Positions 28,056 to 37,469 are shown, counted from the first letter of the stretch. The stretch is 64,000 bases of DNA from Bacteroidales bacterium (GCA_017546605.1 JAFYSH010000024.1:1-64000); one strand, 5' to 3'. Made by a program: numbers and translations. Notes: generated by a model not told the origin, from the sequence alone.

Positions 28056-28970
28056 ATGAAACAAATTAAATCATTATTGATTGCAGGGTTAGTCTTGATG
28101 GGCATCAACTTGAGCGCTCAAAACCAATCCGATATGCGTCTGAATGAGTACTTGGTGTACAACACCGATGACTTCCAAGACGATTTCGGTCAACAAAATG
28201 CTTGGTTTGAGTTGTTCAATGTATCCTACGGTACCGTGAACATCGGCGGATGCTATTTGTCCAACGATATCAACAACCTGCAAAAATACATCATCCCCAA
28301 GGGGGACGTACTGACGTCCATCAAACCGCGTCAGCACGTGCTTTTCTGGGCAGACAACCAACCTTACCGTGGTACCTTCCACACAAACTTCACCTTGGCA
28401 GAATCAGATACCATCTATTTTGTCAGCAGCGATGGACGCACCATCATTGACCGTATCGCGATCCAAAAAGACATTGAACCCAACTTGTCTTACGGTCGTA
28501 CACAAGATGGTATCGGTTCCGTTGACGGTAATGGCGAAGGTTGGCAATTTATGAGCAGAACTTCTCCGAGCACCAACAATGCTGTGTTGGAAGCAAAGAG
28601 TAAAAGTGCTGTGATGGCAGAACTTGACCCGAACGGAGGCTTGATGGCTCTTACTGCGATGTCTGTAGTATTCCTGGCCTTGATCATCCTGTTCTTTGTC
28701 TTCAAGACCATCGGAAAATTGGCTACCCGCAATCAACAACACAAGTCTGATGTGGCTACCGAAGGTAAGATCACTACGGTAAAAGCTGAAGAAAACACAG
28801 GTGAAGCGATTGCTGCCATCTCTACTGCGTTGTATTTGTATGCGGTGGATAACGAAGCTCACGATGAAGAAAGCTTCCAAATCACCATGAAACACACTGA
28901 CCGCAGTTACTCACCTTGGAGTTCAAAGATCTATACCTTGAGACAAAATCCCCAAGTTAAAAAGAATTAA
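28056..28970 (+). CDS. Lamin-tail domain plus OadG-type subunit
   Basis: A 304-residue protein that takes the place of the small OadG/MmdD subunit. I start at the ATG at 28056 (MKQIKSLLIAGLVLMGINLS, a signal peptide ending in SAQ); the frame opens at a TTG two codons earlier. Residues about 25-165 look like a lamin-tail (LTD) immunoglobulin-like domain: RLNEYL, WFELFNVS, GGCYLSND, YIIPKGD, HTNFTLAESDTIYF and SYGRTQDGIG. A single transmembrane helix (GLMALTAMSVVFLALIILFF) and an OadG-like cytoplasmic tail follow. The N-terminal domain should be periplasmic. It lies between mmdA and mmdC in the decarboxylase operon. Confidence 0.82.
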   Translation: MKQIKSLLIAGLVLMGINLSAQNQSDMRLNEYLVYNTDDFQDDFGQQNAWFELFNVSYGTVNIGGCYLSNDINNLQKYIIPKGDVLTSIKPRQHVLFWADNQPYRGTFHTNFTLAESDTIYFVSSDGRTIIDRIAIQKDIEPNLSYGRTQDGIGSVDGNGEGWQFMSRTSPSTNNAVLEAKSKSAVMAELDPNGGLMALTAMSVVFLALIILFFVFKTIGKLATRNQQHKSDVATEGKITTVKAEENTGEAIAAISTALYLYAVDNEAHDEESFQITMKHTDRSYSPWSSKIYTLRQNPQVKKN

Positions 28971-28990
28971 CGGATAACCTGAATACGAAT

Positions 28991-29446
28991 ATGAAAGAAT
29001 ATCAATTGAAAATCAATGGTAACGACTACAACGTTGTTATCAAAGAGGTAGAGGACAGCACCGCAGATGTTGAAGTAAACGGTACTGCTTACCGCGTAGA
29101 ATACGAAAAACCCATCACCAAACAAGCGAAGAAAGTTGTTAAGAGCGTAACTCCGGTTGCAAGACCTGCTGCTGGGGCTCCCGTTGCTACTCCCGCTGCA
29201 CAACCTGTTGCAGCTCCCGTTGCCGGTGGTGCTGGTGCAACCGTAACCTCACCCCTTCCGGGTATCATCTTGGACATCGCTGTGAAAGAAGGTGATGCTG
29301 TGAAGAAAGGTCAAAAATTGATCGTACTGGAAGCAATGAAGATGGAAAACGTCATCGAATCTACCGCTGACGGTACCGTTGCAAGTATCAAAGTTAACAA
29401 AGGAGACTCTGTTTTGGAAGGTGCTCCGCTCGTAATTATCGGCTAA
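28991..29446 (+). CDS. mmdC: Methylmalonyl-CoA decarboxylase, biotin carrier (gamma) subunit
   Basis: A 151-residue biotinyl carrier. The C-terminal biotinyl domain holds the motif EAMKM (114-118) with the biotinylated lysine at K117. An Ala/Pro/Val-rich flexible linker spans residues 53-82. The N-terminal 45 residues form a small beta domain (YQLKINGNDYNVVIKEV) likely to contact the carboxyltransferase. It shuttles CO2 between MmdA and the membrane MmdB. mmdB begins 1 bp after its stop. Confidence 0.94.
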   Translation: MKEYQLKINGNDYNVVIKEVEDSTADVEVNGTAYRVEYEKPITKQAKKVVKSVTPVARPAAGAPVATPAAQPVAAPVAGGAGATVTSPLPGIILDIAVKEGDAVKKGQKLIVLEAMKMENVIESTADGTVASIKVNKGDSVLEGAPLVIIG

Positions 29447-29447
29447 T

Positions 29448-30602
29448 ATGGAACAAACTCAATCAGGTTTTTTGAATAACCTTGCACAGTTCTGGGAATA
29501 TACCGGATTTGCGAACTGCAACATCCAGTATCTTCTGATGATCTGCATTGGCTTGGTCTTTATCTACCTGGCCATTAAGAAGGATTGGGAGCCCATGTTG
29601 TTGGTTCCGATCGGATTCGGTATCATTATCGGTAACATTCCGTTGATGCCTGGCTTGAATGTCGGTGTTTACGAAGAAGGTTCCGTTTTGAATATCCTGT
29701 ACCAAGGGGTGCGTCAAGGATGGTATCCTCCGCTCATCTTCTTGGGTATCGGTGCTATGACTGACTTCTCTGCATTGATCTCCAACCCGAAATTGTTGTT
29801 GATCGGTGCTGCTGCTCAGTTCGGTATTTTCGGTGCGTATGCAATCTCTTTGGCATTGGGCTTTACCCCCGCTGAAGCAGGTGCTATTGGTATCATCGGT
29901 GGTGCTGACGGTCCTACTGCGATCTTCTTGTCATCACGTTTGGCTCCGGACTTGATGGGTGCAATTGCTGTATCCGCTTACTCCTACATGGCCTTGGTTC
30001 CGGTGATCCAACCTCCGATCATGCGTTTGTTGACCACCAATAAAGAACGTCTCATCCGCATGAAACCTCCTCGCGCTGTTTCTCCCACTGAAAAGAAAAT
30101 TTTCCCGATCGTTGGTTTCTTGTTGACCGCGTTCATCGTACCCTCTGGTATTCCCCTCTTGGGTATGTTGTTCTTCGGTAACTTGATCAAAGAAAGTGGT
30201 GTAACCCGTCGTTTGGCTGAAACCGCTCGCGGACCACTGATTGACGTGATTACTATTCTGATCGGTATTACTGTAGGTTGCTCTACCCAAGCTGACAAAT
30301 TCCTGCAATGGAGCTCAATCAAGATCTTCATCCTCGGTTTCTTGTCATTCATCATTGCGACTACTACTGGTGTCTTGTTCGTTAAATTCTTCAACTTGTT
30401 CTTGAAAGAAGGCAACAAGATCAACCCGCTTATCGGTAATGCTGGGGTATCTGCCGTTCCCGACTCTGCTCGTATTTCCAACAACGTAGGTTTGGAATAC
30501 GACCGCACCAACTACTTGTTGATGCACGCTATGGGTCCGAACGTAGCAGGTGTAATTGGTAGCGCGGTTGCTGCCGGTATTCTGCTCGGATTCCTCTCAT
30601 AA
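29448..30602 (+). CDS. mmdB: Sodium-pumping decarboxylase beta subunit
   Basis: A 384-residue polytopic membrane protein of the OadB/MmdB/GcdB family. It decarboxylates carboxybiotin and exports Na+. The hallmark IIGGADGPTAIF holds the aspartate (D154) that corresponds to the essential Asp203 of Klebsiella OadB. The C-terminal part has the second conserved block GNAGVSAVPDSARISN and NYLLMHAMGPNVAGVIGS. Final gene of the mce-mmdA-OadG-mmdC-mmdB operon, closed by a 16-bp-stem terminator. Confidence 0.96.
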   Translation: MEQTQSGFLNNLAQFWEYTGFANCNIQYLLMICIGLVFIYLAIKKDWEPMLLVPIGFGIIIGNIPLMPGLNVGVYEEGSVLNILYQGVRQGWYPPLIFLGIGAMTDFSALISNPKLLLIGAAAQFGIFGAYAISLALGFTPAEAGAIGIIGGADGPTAIFLSSRLAPDLMGAIAVSAYSYMALVPVIQPPIMRLLTTNKERLIRMKPPRAVSPTEKKIFPIVGFLLTAFIVPSGIPLLGMLFFGNLIKESGVTRRLAETARGPLIDVITILIGITVGCSTQADKFLQWSSIKIFILGFLSFIIATTTGVLFVKFFNLFLKEGNKINPLIGNAGVSAVPDSARISNNVGLEYDRTNYLLMHAMGPNVAGVIGSAVAAGILLGFLS

Positions 30603-30621
30603 TTTGAAGAATATCCCATTG

Positions 30622-30663
30622 AAAGACGTGATCAAAATTTGTTTTGGTCACGTCTTTTTTTTT
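30622..30663 (+). terminator. Terminator of the mmd operon
   Basis: A 16-bp stem (30622-30637 with 30642-30657, one G-U pair), a 4-base loop and a run of nine Ts (30655-30663), 19 bp after the mmdB stop. Its right arm contains the TTTG that is the likely -33 element of the V-ATPase promoter. Confidence 0.9.
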
Positions 30664-30674
30664 ATTTAATTTTG
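30643..30674 (+). promoter_or_regulatory. Promoter of the V/A-ATPase operon
   Basis: TTTG (30643-30646), a 20-bp spacer and TAATTTTG (30667-30674) match the -33/-7 consensus; the atpE ATG follows 56 bp later. The -33 part lies inside the mmd terminator stem. Confidence 0.6.
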
Positions 30675-30730
30675 ATACGATTTACCAATCAATTTAGATT
30701 AAAAATATTATTAATCAAATACGATACACT

Positions 30731-31339
30731 ATGCAGAACAAATTGCAAGAACTCACCGACAAGCTCTACAACGAAGGGCTGTCCAAAGGGAAACAAGAAG
30801 CAGAAGACCTCAAAGCGAAAGCCCGAAAAGATGCAACTGCTATTGTAGAAAAAGCCCGTGAAGAAGCGGATGCTCTCCTGGCTCAAGCCCGAAAAGATGC
30901 GGAAGAACTTCGCAAAAAAGCAGAAACCGATATTCGTATGGCCTCTGCACAAACGATTGCAGCCATCAAACAAAGTGTGGAAAACATGATTACAATGCGG
31001 ACCATTGCAGAACCTGCCAATGCAGCGCTCGCAGCTCCCGCATTCATCCAAGAATTGGTAAAAACCATTGTTGCTGCTTTCCAAGCAGACAGCCAAGCCA
31101 TCGATTTGAATTTGATTCTGCCTGCAGCCCTCCAAAAAGATTTGGAAGAATTTGCCAAGGCACAAACCGCCGCTACCCTGAATGGTGGTTTGGAAGTTCG
31201 TTTCTCCAAACAAATTGCCAACGGCTTCAAGATTGGTCCCAAAAACGGTGGTTACCTGATCAGCTTCACTGGAGACGATTTTGAGCAACTTTTTGCTGAC
31301 TATCTCAGACCCGCTACCCGCAAACTCATTTTCGGCTAA
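30731..31339 (+). CDS. atpE: V/A-type ATPase subunit E (peripheral stalk)
   Basis: A 202-residue protein with a long charged N-terminal helix (LYNEGLSKGKQEAEDLKAKA, repeated KARKDA/KAREEA heptads to about residue 75) and a globular C-terminal domain. This is the peripheral-stalk subunit E that holds the A3B3 head. The first gene of the ATPase operon in Bacteroidota is normally this subunit. Its TAA overlaps the next ATG by 1 bp. Confidence 0.85.
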   Translation: MQNKLQELTDKLYNEGLSKGKQEAEDLKAKARKDATAIVEKAREEADALLAQARKDAEELRKKAETDIRMASAQTIAAIKQSVENMITMRTIAEPANAALAAPAFIQELVKTIVAAFQADSQAIDLNLILPAALQKDLEEFAKAQTAATLNGGLEVRFSKQIANGFKIGPKNGGYLISFTGDDFEQLFADYLRPATRKLIFG

Positions 31340-31935
31340 TGATGGACCATAATTACCATTATATCATCGCCGGCCTTCCGGATATTGCTCCCGACATGAA
31401 CGGCAACGCTCCGACGTATGAGTCGATCGTTGCTTCCATCAAAGAGCAATTGTCTGAACGGGACCTCCGATTGGTGGATTGGTTGGAATATGGCTTCGAT
31501 GAAGCACACTTGACGGATCACTTCTACCACTCCGTAGCCCGACAAAAAAACAGTTTCTTGTCATCCTGGTACAACTTTGACTTGCAACTCAGAAATGCCA
31601 AGGTTGTCTATCTGGAAAAGAAAGCTGGCAAGAAGGGTACCAGCGCCACATTGGGCGAATGGAATCCGGAAGAATTTGAGGACTATGCACGACTCCAACA
31701 GATTTTTGACATCTCCAACTTGATTGAGCGGGAAATCGCTTTGGACAAGTTGCGTTGGGCCAAGATCTCGGACATCAACTTGTACGAGTATTTCACAATC
31801 AACACCATCCTTGGTTTCTTGACCAAGTGTAAGATCGCCGATCGTTGGAACAAACTTGACAAAGCTACTGGAGCCAAACTCTTTGAAACCCTGGTACAAG
31901 AAGTACGGGGCACATTTAAAGGAATCGAAATTTAA
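31339..31935 (+). CDS. DUF2764 protein in the V/A-ATPase operon
   Basis: A 198-residue, mostly helical protein of DUF2764, found almost only in V/A-ATPase operons of Bacteroidota and relatives. Landmarks are NYHYIIAGLPDI, FYHSVARQKNSFLSSWYNFD, LRNAKVVYLEK, SNLIEREIALDKLRWAKI and YFTINTILGFLTKCKIADRW. It sits between subunits E and A, where other operons encode subunit C (the rotor-socket protein, homologous to eukaryotic d). A C-like role is my inference from position and the short helix-rich pattern ending in a conserved Trp. Start is within a 1-bp overlap with atpE. Confidence 0.8.
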   Translation: MMDHNYHYIIAGLPDIAPDMNGNAPTYESIVASIKEQLSERDLRLVDWLEYGFDEAHLTDHFYHSVARQKNSFLSSWYNFDLQLRNAKVVYLEKKAGKKGTSATLGEWNPEEFEDYARLQQIFDISNLIEREIALDKLRWAKISDINLYEYFTINTILGFLTKCKIADRWNKLDKATGAKLFETLVQEVRGTFKGIEI

Positions 31936-31956
31936 TCAATAATCAAAATATTCAGG

Positions 31957-33708
31957 ATGAAAACCACAGGAATAGTAACGGGTATCATCGCAAACTTGGT
32001 TACCGTTGAGATCAACGGACCGGTCTCCCAAAATGAGATTTGCTTTATCAACGTTGGAGAAGACAAGTTGATGGCAGAAGTCATTAAGGTGACTGGAAAA
32101 AGCGCATTCGTGCAGGTTTACGAAAGTACCCGCGCTTTGAAAAATGGCAATACCGTTGAATTTGAAGGACACATGCTGGAGGTCACTTTGGGCCCTGGCC
32201 TGCTCTCCAGCAACTACGACGGTCTGCAAAACAACCTTGCTACCATGGAAGGCGTCTTCCTCAAACGAGGAGAGTACACCTTGCCGTTGGATTTGGAAAA
32301 ACAATGGGACTTTACCCCGATTGCCAAAGTCGGAGACCGCGTCGTTGCTGCCGACTGGTTGGGTGAAGTAAAAGAAGGATGGTTGCCTCATAAAATTATG
32401 GTGCCTTTCGCATTTGAAGGCGAATATGTAGTCAAATCAATTGCTGCAGCGGGTGCTTACCGCATTCAAGAAACCATCGCTGTGCTGACTGACGCTTCCG
32501 GTGAAGACCATACCGTTACCATGACGCAAAAATGGCCGGTAAAAGTGGCCGTCGGTGGCTATCGTGAAAAACCGCGTCCTTATAAAATTATGGAAACCGG
32601 TGTTCGTTGCATCGATACCTTGAACCCGATTGCTGAAGGTGGTACCGGCTTTATCCCGGGTCCTTTCGGTTGCGGTAAAACCGTGTTGCAACACGCAATC
32701 GCAAAACAAGGGGAAGCCGACGTGATCGTTATGGCAGCTTGTGGTGAACGGGCAAATGAGGTGGTGGAAATCTTTACCGAATTCCCGGAATTGATCGACC
32801 CGCACACAGGACGCTCCTTGATGGAACGTACAACCATCATCTGTAATACATCCAACATGCCGGTAGCGGCTCGTGAAGCATCCGTTTATACCGCAATGAC
32901 CATTTGCGAATACTACCGTGCAATGGGCTTGAAGGTATTGCTGTTGGCCGACTCCACCTCTCGTTGGGCACAAGCATTGCGTGAAATGAGTAACCGGATG
33001 GAAGAATTGCCGGGTGCTGACGCTTTCCCGGTGGACTTGTCTTCGATTATTTCCAACTTCTACTCCCGTGCAGGGGTTGTTGTTTTGAACAATGGCCAAA
33101 CTGGTGCAGTAACCTTCATTGGTACCGTATCTCCGGCCGGTGGTAACTTGAAAGAGCCGGTTACTGAATCTACGAAGAAGGCAGCTCGCTGCTTCTACGC
33201 CTTGAACCAAAACCGTGCCGATAAGAAACGTTATCCGGCCGTTGACCCGATTGATTCATACTCGAAATACTTGGAATACCCGGAAATCATCAACTATTTG
33301 AAAGAAACTGTATCTGTGGACTGGGTAGAGAAAGTAACCGAAGCCAAAAACTTGATCCTCCGCGGTAAAGAAGTTTCTGAGCAAATCAACATCTTGGGTG
33401 ACGACGGTGTTCCGATTTCTTACCACGAAATCTATTGGAAGTCTGAGTTGATCGACTTTATCATCCTGCAACAAGATGCATTCGATAAGATTGACTCCCT
33501 CTGCCCGATGGAACGTCAAGAGTTTATGTTGTCCAAAGTACTGGAACTCTGCCACGTAGAACGCAATTTTGAAGACTTTGAAGCTTGCTCAAAATTCTAT
33601 AAGGAGCTGATCAACACCTTGCGTCAGATGAACTACTCCGAATACAAGAGTGACAACTTCAACAATTACCTGGAGCAACTTAATAAATTTATGAGTCATG
33701 AGCAGTAA
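31957..33708 (+). CDS. atpA: V/A-type ATPase catalytic subunit A
   Basis: A 583-residue catalytic subunit. It has the beta-barrel N-domain, the insertion (non-homologous region) at about 115-190 that is specific to V/A-type A subunits, the P-loop GPFGCGKT at 235-242, and the catalytic Glu region CGERANEVVEIFTEFPEL. DSTSRWAQALREMSNRMEELPGAD is represented by its parts DSTSRWAQAL and MEELPGADAFP. The gene overlaps atpB by 11 bp. Confidence 0.97.
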   Translation: MKTTGIVTGIIANLVTVEINGPVSQNEICFINVGEDKLMAEVIKVTGKSAFVQVYESTRALKNGNTVEFEGHMLEVTLGPGLLSSNYDGLQNNLATMEGVFLKRGEYTLPLDLEKQWDFTPIAKVGDRVVAADWLGEVKEGWLPHKIMVPFAFEGEYVVKSIAAAGAYRIQETIAVLTDASGEDHTVTMTQKWPVKVAVGGYREKPRPYKIMETGVRCIDTLNPIAEGGTGFIPGPFGCGKTVLQHAIAKQGEADVIVMAACGERANEVVEIFTEFPELIDPHTGRSLMERTTIICNTSNMPVAAREASVYTAMTICEYYRAMGLKVLLLADSTSRWAQALREMSNRMEELPGADAFPVDLSSIISNFYSRAGVVVLNNGQTGAVTFIGTVSPAGGNLKEPVTESTKKAARCFYALNQNRADKKRYPAVDPIDSYSKYLEYPEIINYLKETVSVDWVEKVTEAKNLILRGKEVSEQINILGDDGVPISYHEIYWKSELIDFIILQQDAFDKIDSLCPMERQEFMLSKVLELCHVERNFEDFEACSKFYKELINTLRQMNYSEYKSDNFNNYLEQLNKFMSHEQ

Positions 33709-35017
33709 AGCATTTCAACGTACCTATACCCAATTGGAAGCCATCACCAAGGCAACCGTTTCCTTGAAAGCACAAGGAGTTTCCAACGATGAGTTGGCAA
33801 CTGTTGACGGTCGCTTGGCACAGGTGGTAAAAATGAAAGGGGACCTTGTTACCCTCCAGGTATTCTCCGGAACAGAAGGTATTCCGACCAATGCTGAAGT
33901 CGTATTCTTCGGTGAAGCTCCTACCTTGAATGTGAGCGAAGACCTGGCCGGTCGTTTCTTCAATGCTTATGGAAAACCTATTGATGGTGGTCCGGAGGTG
34001 GAAGGCGAACGCCGTTTTATTGGAGGTCCTTCTGTGAACCCTTACAAACGGAAACAACCTTCTCAACTGATCCCTACCGGGATTGCAGGTATTGACTTGA
34101 ACAACACCTTGGTATCCGGTCAAAAGATTCCGTTCTTTGCGAACCCGGACCAACCCTATAACCAAGTAATGGCGATGGTGGCCCTTCGCGCGGATGTTGA
34201 CAAGATCATCCTCGGCGGTATGGGTCTTTCCAATGACGACTACTTGTACTTCAAACAAATGTTCGAGAGTGCAGGTGCATTGGACAAGATCATCAGCTTT
34301 GTAAATACCACCGAACAACCTCCGGTAGAACGACTGTTGATTCCCGATATGGCCTTGACGGCTGCTGAATATTTCGCAGTGGACAAGAATGAAAAAGTAT
34401 TGGTGCTCCTGACCGACATGACCTTGTACGCCGATGCTTTGTCAATCGTAAGTAACCGGATGGACCAAATTCCGTCCAAAGACTCCATGCCGGGTTCCTT
34501 GTATTCGGACTTGGCTAAAATTTACGAAAAGGCGGTACAATTGCCGGACGGTGGTTCCATTACCATCATTGCGGTAACTACCTTGAACGACGGTGACATT
34601 ACCCACGCAATCCCGGATAACACCGGTTATATCACAGAAGGTCAGTTGTTCTTGCGTACGGACACCGATACCGGTAAGGTAATCGTTGACCCGTTCCGCT
34701 CGCTGTCCCGTCTGAAACAATTGGTGATTGGAAAACAAACCCGTGAAGACCACAACCAAGTGATGAACACGGCAGTTCGTCTCTATGCAGATGCTTCCAA
34801 TGCCAAGACCAAACTCGAAAACGGTTTCGACTTGAGCGACTATGACAACCGCTGTCTGGATTTCGCCAAAGATTATTCCAACAACTTGTTGGCCATCGAC
34901 GTTAACATCTCCATCGATGAGATGTTGGATACCGCATGGAACCTCTTCGGCAAATACTTCACGAAAGCAGAAACCGGTATCAAGGCCGAATTGATTGAGA
35001 AATACTGGAAAGCATAA
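33698..35017 (+). CDS. atpB: V/A-type ATPase regulatory subunit B
   Basis: A 439-residue non-catalytic nucleotide-binding-fold subunit. It lacks a P-loop at the position where subunit A has one (IPFFANPDQPYNQV instead), as expected for B. LLTDMTLYADAL, MPGSLYSDLAKIYEKA and ITEGQLFLRTDTD are conserved. The start codon lies within the last codons of atpA, so they are translationally coupled. Confidence 0.96.
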   Translation: MSSKAFQRTYTQLEAITKATVSLKAQGVSNDELATVDGRLAQVVKMKGDLVTLQVFSGTEGIPTNAEVVFFGEAPTLNVSEDLAGRFFNAYGKPIDGGPEVEGERRFIGGPSVNPYKRKQPSQLIPTGIAGIDLNNTLVSGQKIPFFANPDQPYNQVMAMVALRADVDKIILGGMGLSNDDYLYFKQMFESAGALDKIISFVNTTEQPPVERLLIPDMALTAAEYFAVDKNEKVLVLLTDMTLYADALSIVSNRMDQIPSKDSMPGSLYSDLAKIYEKAVQLPDGGSITIIAVTTLNDGDITHAIPDNTGYITEGQLFLRTDTDTGKVIVDPFRSLSRLKQLVIGKQTREDHNQVMNTAVRLYADASNAKTKLENGFDLSDYDNRCLDFAKDYSNNLLAIDVNISIDEMLDTAWNLFGKYFTKAETGIKAELIEKYWKA

Positions 35018-35026
35018 TACAGAGAT

Positions 35027-35635
35027 ATGGCTATCAAATTCCAATTTAACAAAACCTCGCTGAACGAGATCAACAAGCAATTGAAGATCCGTACACGTGC
35101 GCTGCCGACTCTCAAAAACAAGGAGTCTGCTCTCCGTTTGGAGTCCAAAAAGGCAAAGCAGCGTTCTGAGGAGCTTTTGGAAGAACTCACCCGATCTCTG
35201 AAACGTTACGAATACCTGGCCGGATTGTGGAATGAATTTGAACCCGGCTTGATTTCCGTCCGCGATGTAACCATTGAAACGATCAAGTTTGCCGGTGTTC
35301 GGACACCGGAACTGGTCAGTGTGGAATACGATGTACAAGAATTCGATCTGTTCCGCAAACCCATGTGGTACACCGACGGTGTTGCCATTCTGAAAGAATT
35401 GGCCCGACTGGGCATTGAATCTGAAATTTGCGAATACAAGAGCCGTTTGTTGGACTTCTCCCGGAAGAAGACTACCCAAAAGGTAAACTTGTACGAAAAG
35501 GTTCAAATTCCCGGCTATCAGGAAGCCATTCGTAAGATTAAGAGATTTATGGAGGATGAGGAAAACCTCAACAAAGCCGCCCAAAAAATCGTCAAAACCA
35601 AACACGAACTTGAAGAACAGGAGGAAGCATTATGA
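35027..35635 (+). CDS. atpD: V/A-type ATPase central-stalk subunit D
   Basis: A 202-residue subunit made of two long antiparallel helices (residues about 1-70 and 130-202) with a short beta region between. It is the rotor shaft inside A3B3. The N-terminal NKTSLNEINKQLKIRTRALPTLK and the basic, KESALRLE-containing helix are typical (quoted in parts). The stop overlaps the subunit I ATG by 4 bp. Confidence 0.9.
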   Translation: MAIKFQFNKTSLNEINKQLKIRTRALPTLKNKESALRLESKKAKQRSEELLEELTRSLKRYEYLAGLWNEFEPGLISVRDVTIETIKFAGVRTPELVSVEYDVQEFDLFRKPMWYTDGVAILKELARLGIESEICEYKSRLLDFSRKKTTQKVNLYEKVQIPGYQEAIRKIKRFMEDEENLNKAAQKIVKTKHELEEQEEAL

Positions 35636-37443
35636 TAACCCGAATGACCAAATACTCCTTCATCGTACTCAGTCAGGAACTGGATTCATTTTTGAACAAG
35701 GTTCAAGAATTGGGTATGGTGGACATTACCCGGTCAGACCGGGCCATTGACGATGCCTCCCGCGAACAGTTCAACACTGCACGACGTTTCCGTGAAGCCG
35801 TACGTAATATCCAAAAAGCGCCGGAAAATGCGGAAAAGTCAACTGTAACACCGGTCACTCCGACTACCCCTAACCACGAATTGCTATCTTACGTAGAAGG
35901 CTTGTTCCAAGAACAATTGGAGCAAAAAGAGATCTACAAGAACCTGCAACGCGAATATGCCGATTCTGCGGCATGGGGTGAATTCAATCCGGAAGACTTG
36001 GAACGGTTGCAACGTCTGGGTTTTGGCTTGAAATTCTATTGCGTTGCTGCAAAACGCTACAACCCTGCATGGGAAGAAACTTGGCCGATTCAAATTTTGG
36101 CCAAGAGCGATTCTCAAGTGCGTTTTGCGGTAGCTGTTCCCTCAGATCAAATGGATGAAGCTGCACTCCCCTTGAGTGAAGCTCATTTCCCGGATACACC
36201 GGCTTCCGTTTTAGCTGCCCGTTTACAAGCGACCGAAGCCCGTATGGGCGAGTTGTCCTCCTTGATTGCGGGTCTGACACAACGGATTCCCGATCTGGAG
36301 GCAGAAGCTGCTATCCATCAAGAAGAATTGGACCGTTATTTGGCACAAGCAGCCGTATTACGCGAAGGAGAAGATGCAATCTGCGTTCTGGAAGGATTTG
36401 CTCCGACTGAAAACGATGCGGCCTTGAAAGCCTTCTTTGACGGCACCGATGCCTATTACGAACAAGAAGCGGCTTGCGCAGAGGACAATCCTCCGGTGAA
36501 GCTGAAGAACAACTTCTTCTCCCGCTTGTTTGAACCCATCGGTGATTTGTACATGCTTCCCAACTACGGAGAGTTGGATGTGACTCCCTACTTTGCCCCG
36601 TTCTATATGCTCTTCTTCGGGCTCTGTCTTGGAGATATGGGATATGGATTGGTCATGATGTTGGCCGGAGGTTTGATCTCCTGGAAAGTACCCTCTTTCC
36701 GAGGTTATGCAAATCTGGTCATCTTATTGGGCTTGGGAGCCATATTGATGCCCGTACTGAGTGGAACTTTCTTCGGTGCCAAGATTTACGACATCATTGA
36801 ATTCCCGCAAAACATCCGTGAATTCTTCTTCTCTGACTTGAAGATGTTCTGGTTTGCCATCATCTTCGGTATTTTCCACATCATTGCAGCCCGCCTGATC
36901 AACGTAATCTACCTGACCAAAACCAAAGGCCTCAAATACGGTCTGGCCAACCTGGGTTGGATTCTGGTCATCATCTGGTGTACGTTTGCCTACGCTGGCT
37001 CCCAAATGGGACAAACCCTGCTTCCGGCAACAATCGGTACTCCGATGGCATTGATTGGTTTGGCACTCATCCTTTTCTTCTCCAAAACGGAAGGTAACAT
37101 CATTTCCCGTCTGTTTGGCGGTGTTACTGCCTTGTATGACATTACAGGGGTATTCGGTGATGTATTGTCTTATATCCGTCTGTTCGGTTTGGGAACAGCT
37201 GGGGGAATCCTGGGATTGGTGGTCAACTCAATCGCCCTGCAAATGACCGGTATCCCGTACATTGGTTGGGGACTGACGATCATCGTCTTGATCATCGGCC
37301 ATATTGCTGTATTGGGACTCTCCTGCTTGGGTGCATTTGTCCACCCCTTGCGGTTGACCTTCGTGGAATTTTATAAAAACGTGGGATTTGAAGGCGGTGG
37401 ACGCGCCTATCGTCCCTTGAAGAAAGAACAAAACAAACAATAA
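35632..37443 (+). CDS. ntpI: V/A-type ATPase membrane subunit I (a)
   Basis: A 603-residue subunit with a cytosolic N-terminal arm of about 310 residues (coiled coils, docks the peripheral stalks) and a C-terminal membrane half of about seven helices starting at DVTPYFAPFYMLFFGLCLGD. The conserved helix with the essential arginine is in DVLSYIRLFGLGTAGGILG. The LSCLGAFVHPLRLTFVEF motif is also intact. It forms the two ion half-channels with the K ring. Confidence 0.94.
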   Translation: MITRMTKYSFIVLSQELDSFLNKVQELGMVDITRSDRAIDDASREQFNTARRFREAVRNIQKAPENAEKSTVTPVTPTTPNHELLSYVEGLFQEQLEQKEIYKNLQREYADSAAWGEFNPEDLERLQRLGFGLKFYCVAAKRYNPAWEETWPIQILAKSDSQVRFAVAVPSDQMDEAALPLSEAHFPDTPASVLAARLQATEARMGELSSLIAGLTQRIPDLEAEAAIHQEELDRYLAQAAVLREGEDAICVLEGFAPTENDAALKAFFDGTDAYYEQEAACAEDNPPVKLKNNFFSRLFEPIGDLYMLPNYGELDVTPYFAPFYMLFFGLCLGDMGYGLVMMLAGGLISWKVPSFRGYANLVILLGLGAILMPVLSGTFFGAKIYDIIEFPQNIREFFFSDLKMFWFAIIFGIFHIIAARLINVIYLTKTKGLKYGLANLGWILVIIWCTFAYAGSQMGQTLLPATIGTPMALIGLALILFFSKTEGNIISRLFGGVTALYDITGVFGDVLSYIRLFGLGTAGGILGLVVNSIALQMTGIPYIGWGLTIIVLIIGHIAVLGLSCLGAFVHPLRLTFVEFYKNVGFEGGGRAYRPLKKEQNKQ

Positions 37444-37469
37444 TAAAAACTACTAAAAACTAATTCATT

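Noticed and set aside
34442..35605. 387-residue open frame antisense to atpB-atpD
   Set aside because: Long, but fully covered by two unambiguous ATPase genes; its translation is hydrophobic and without motif, as is common for shadows of biased genes.
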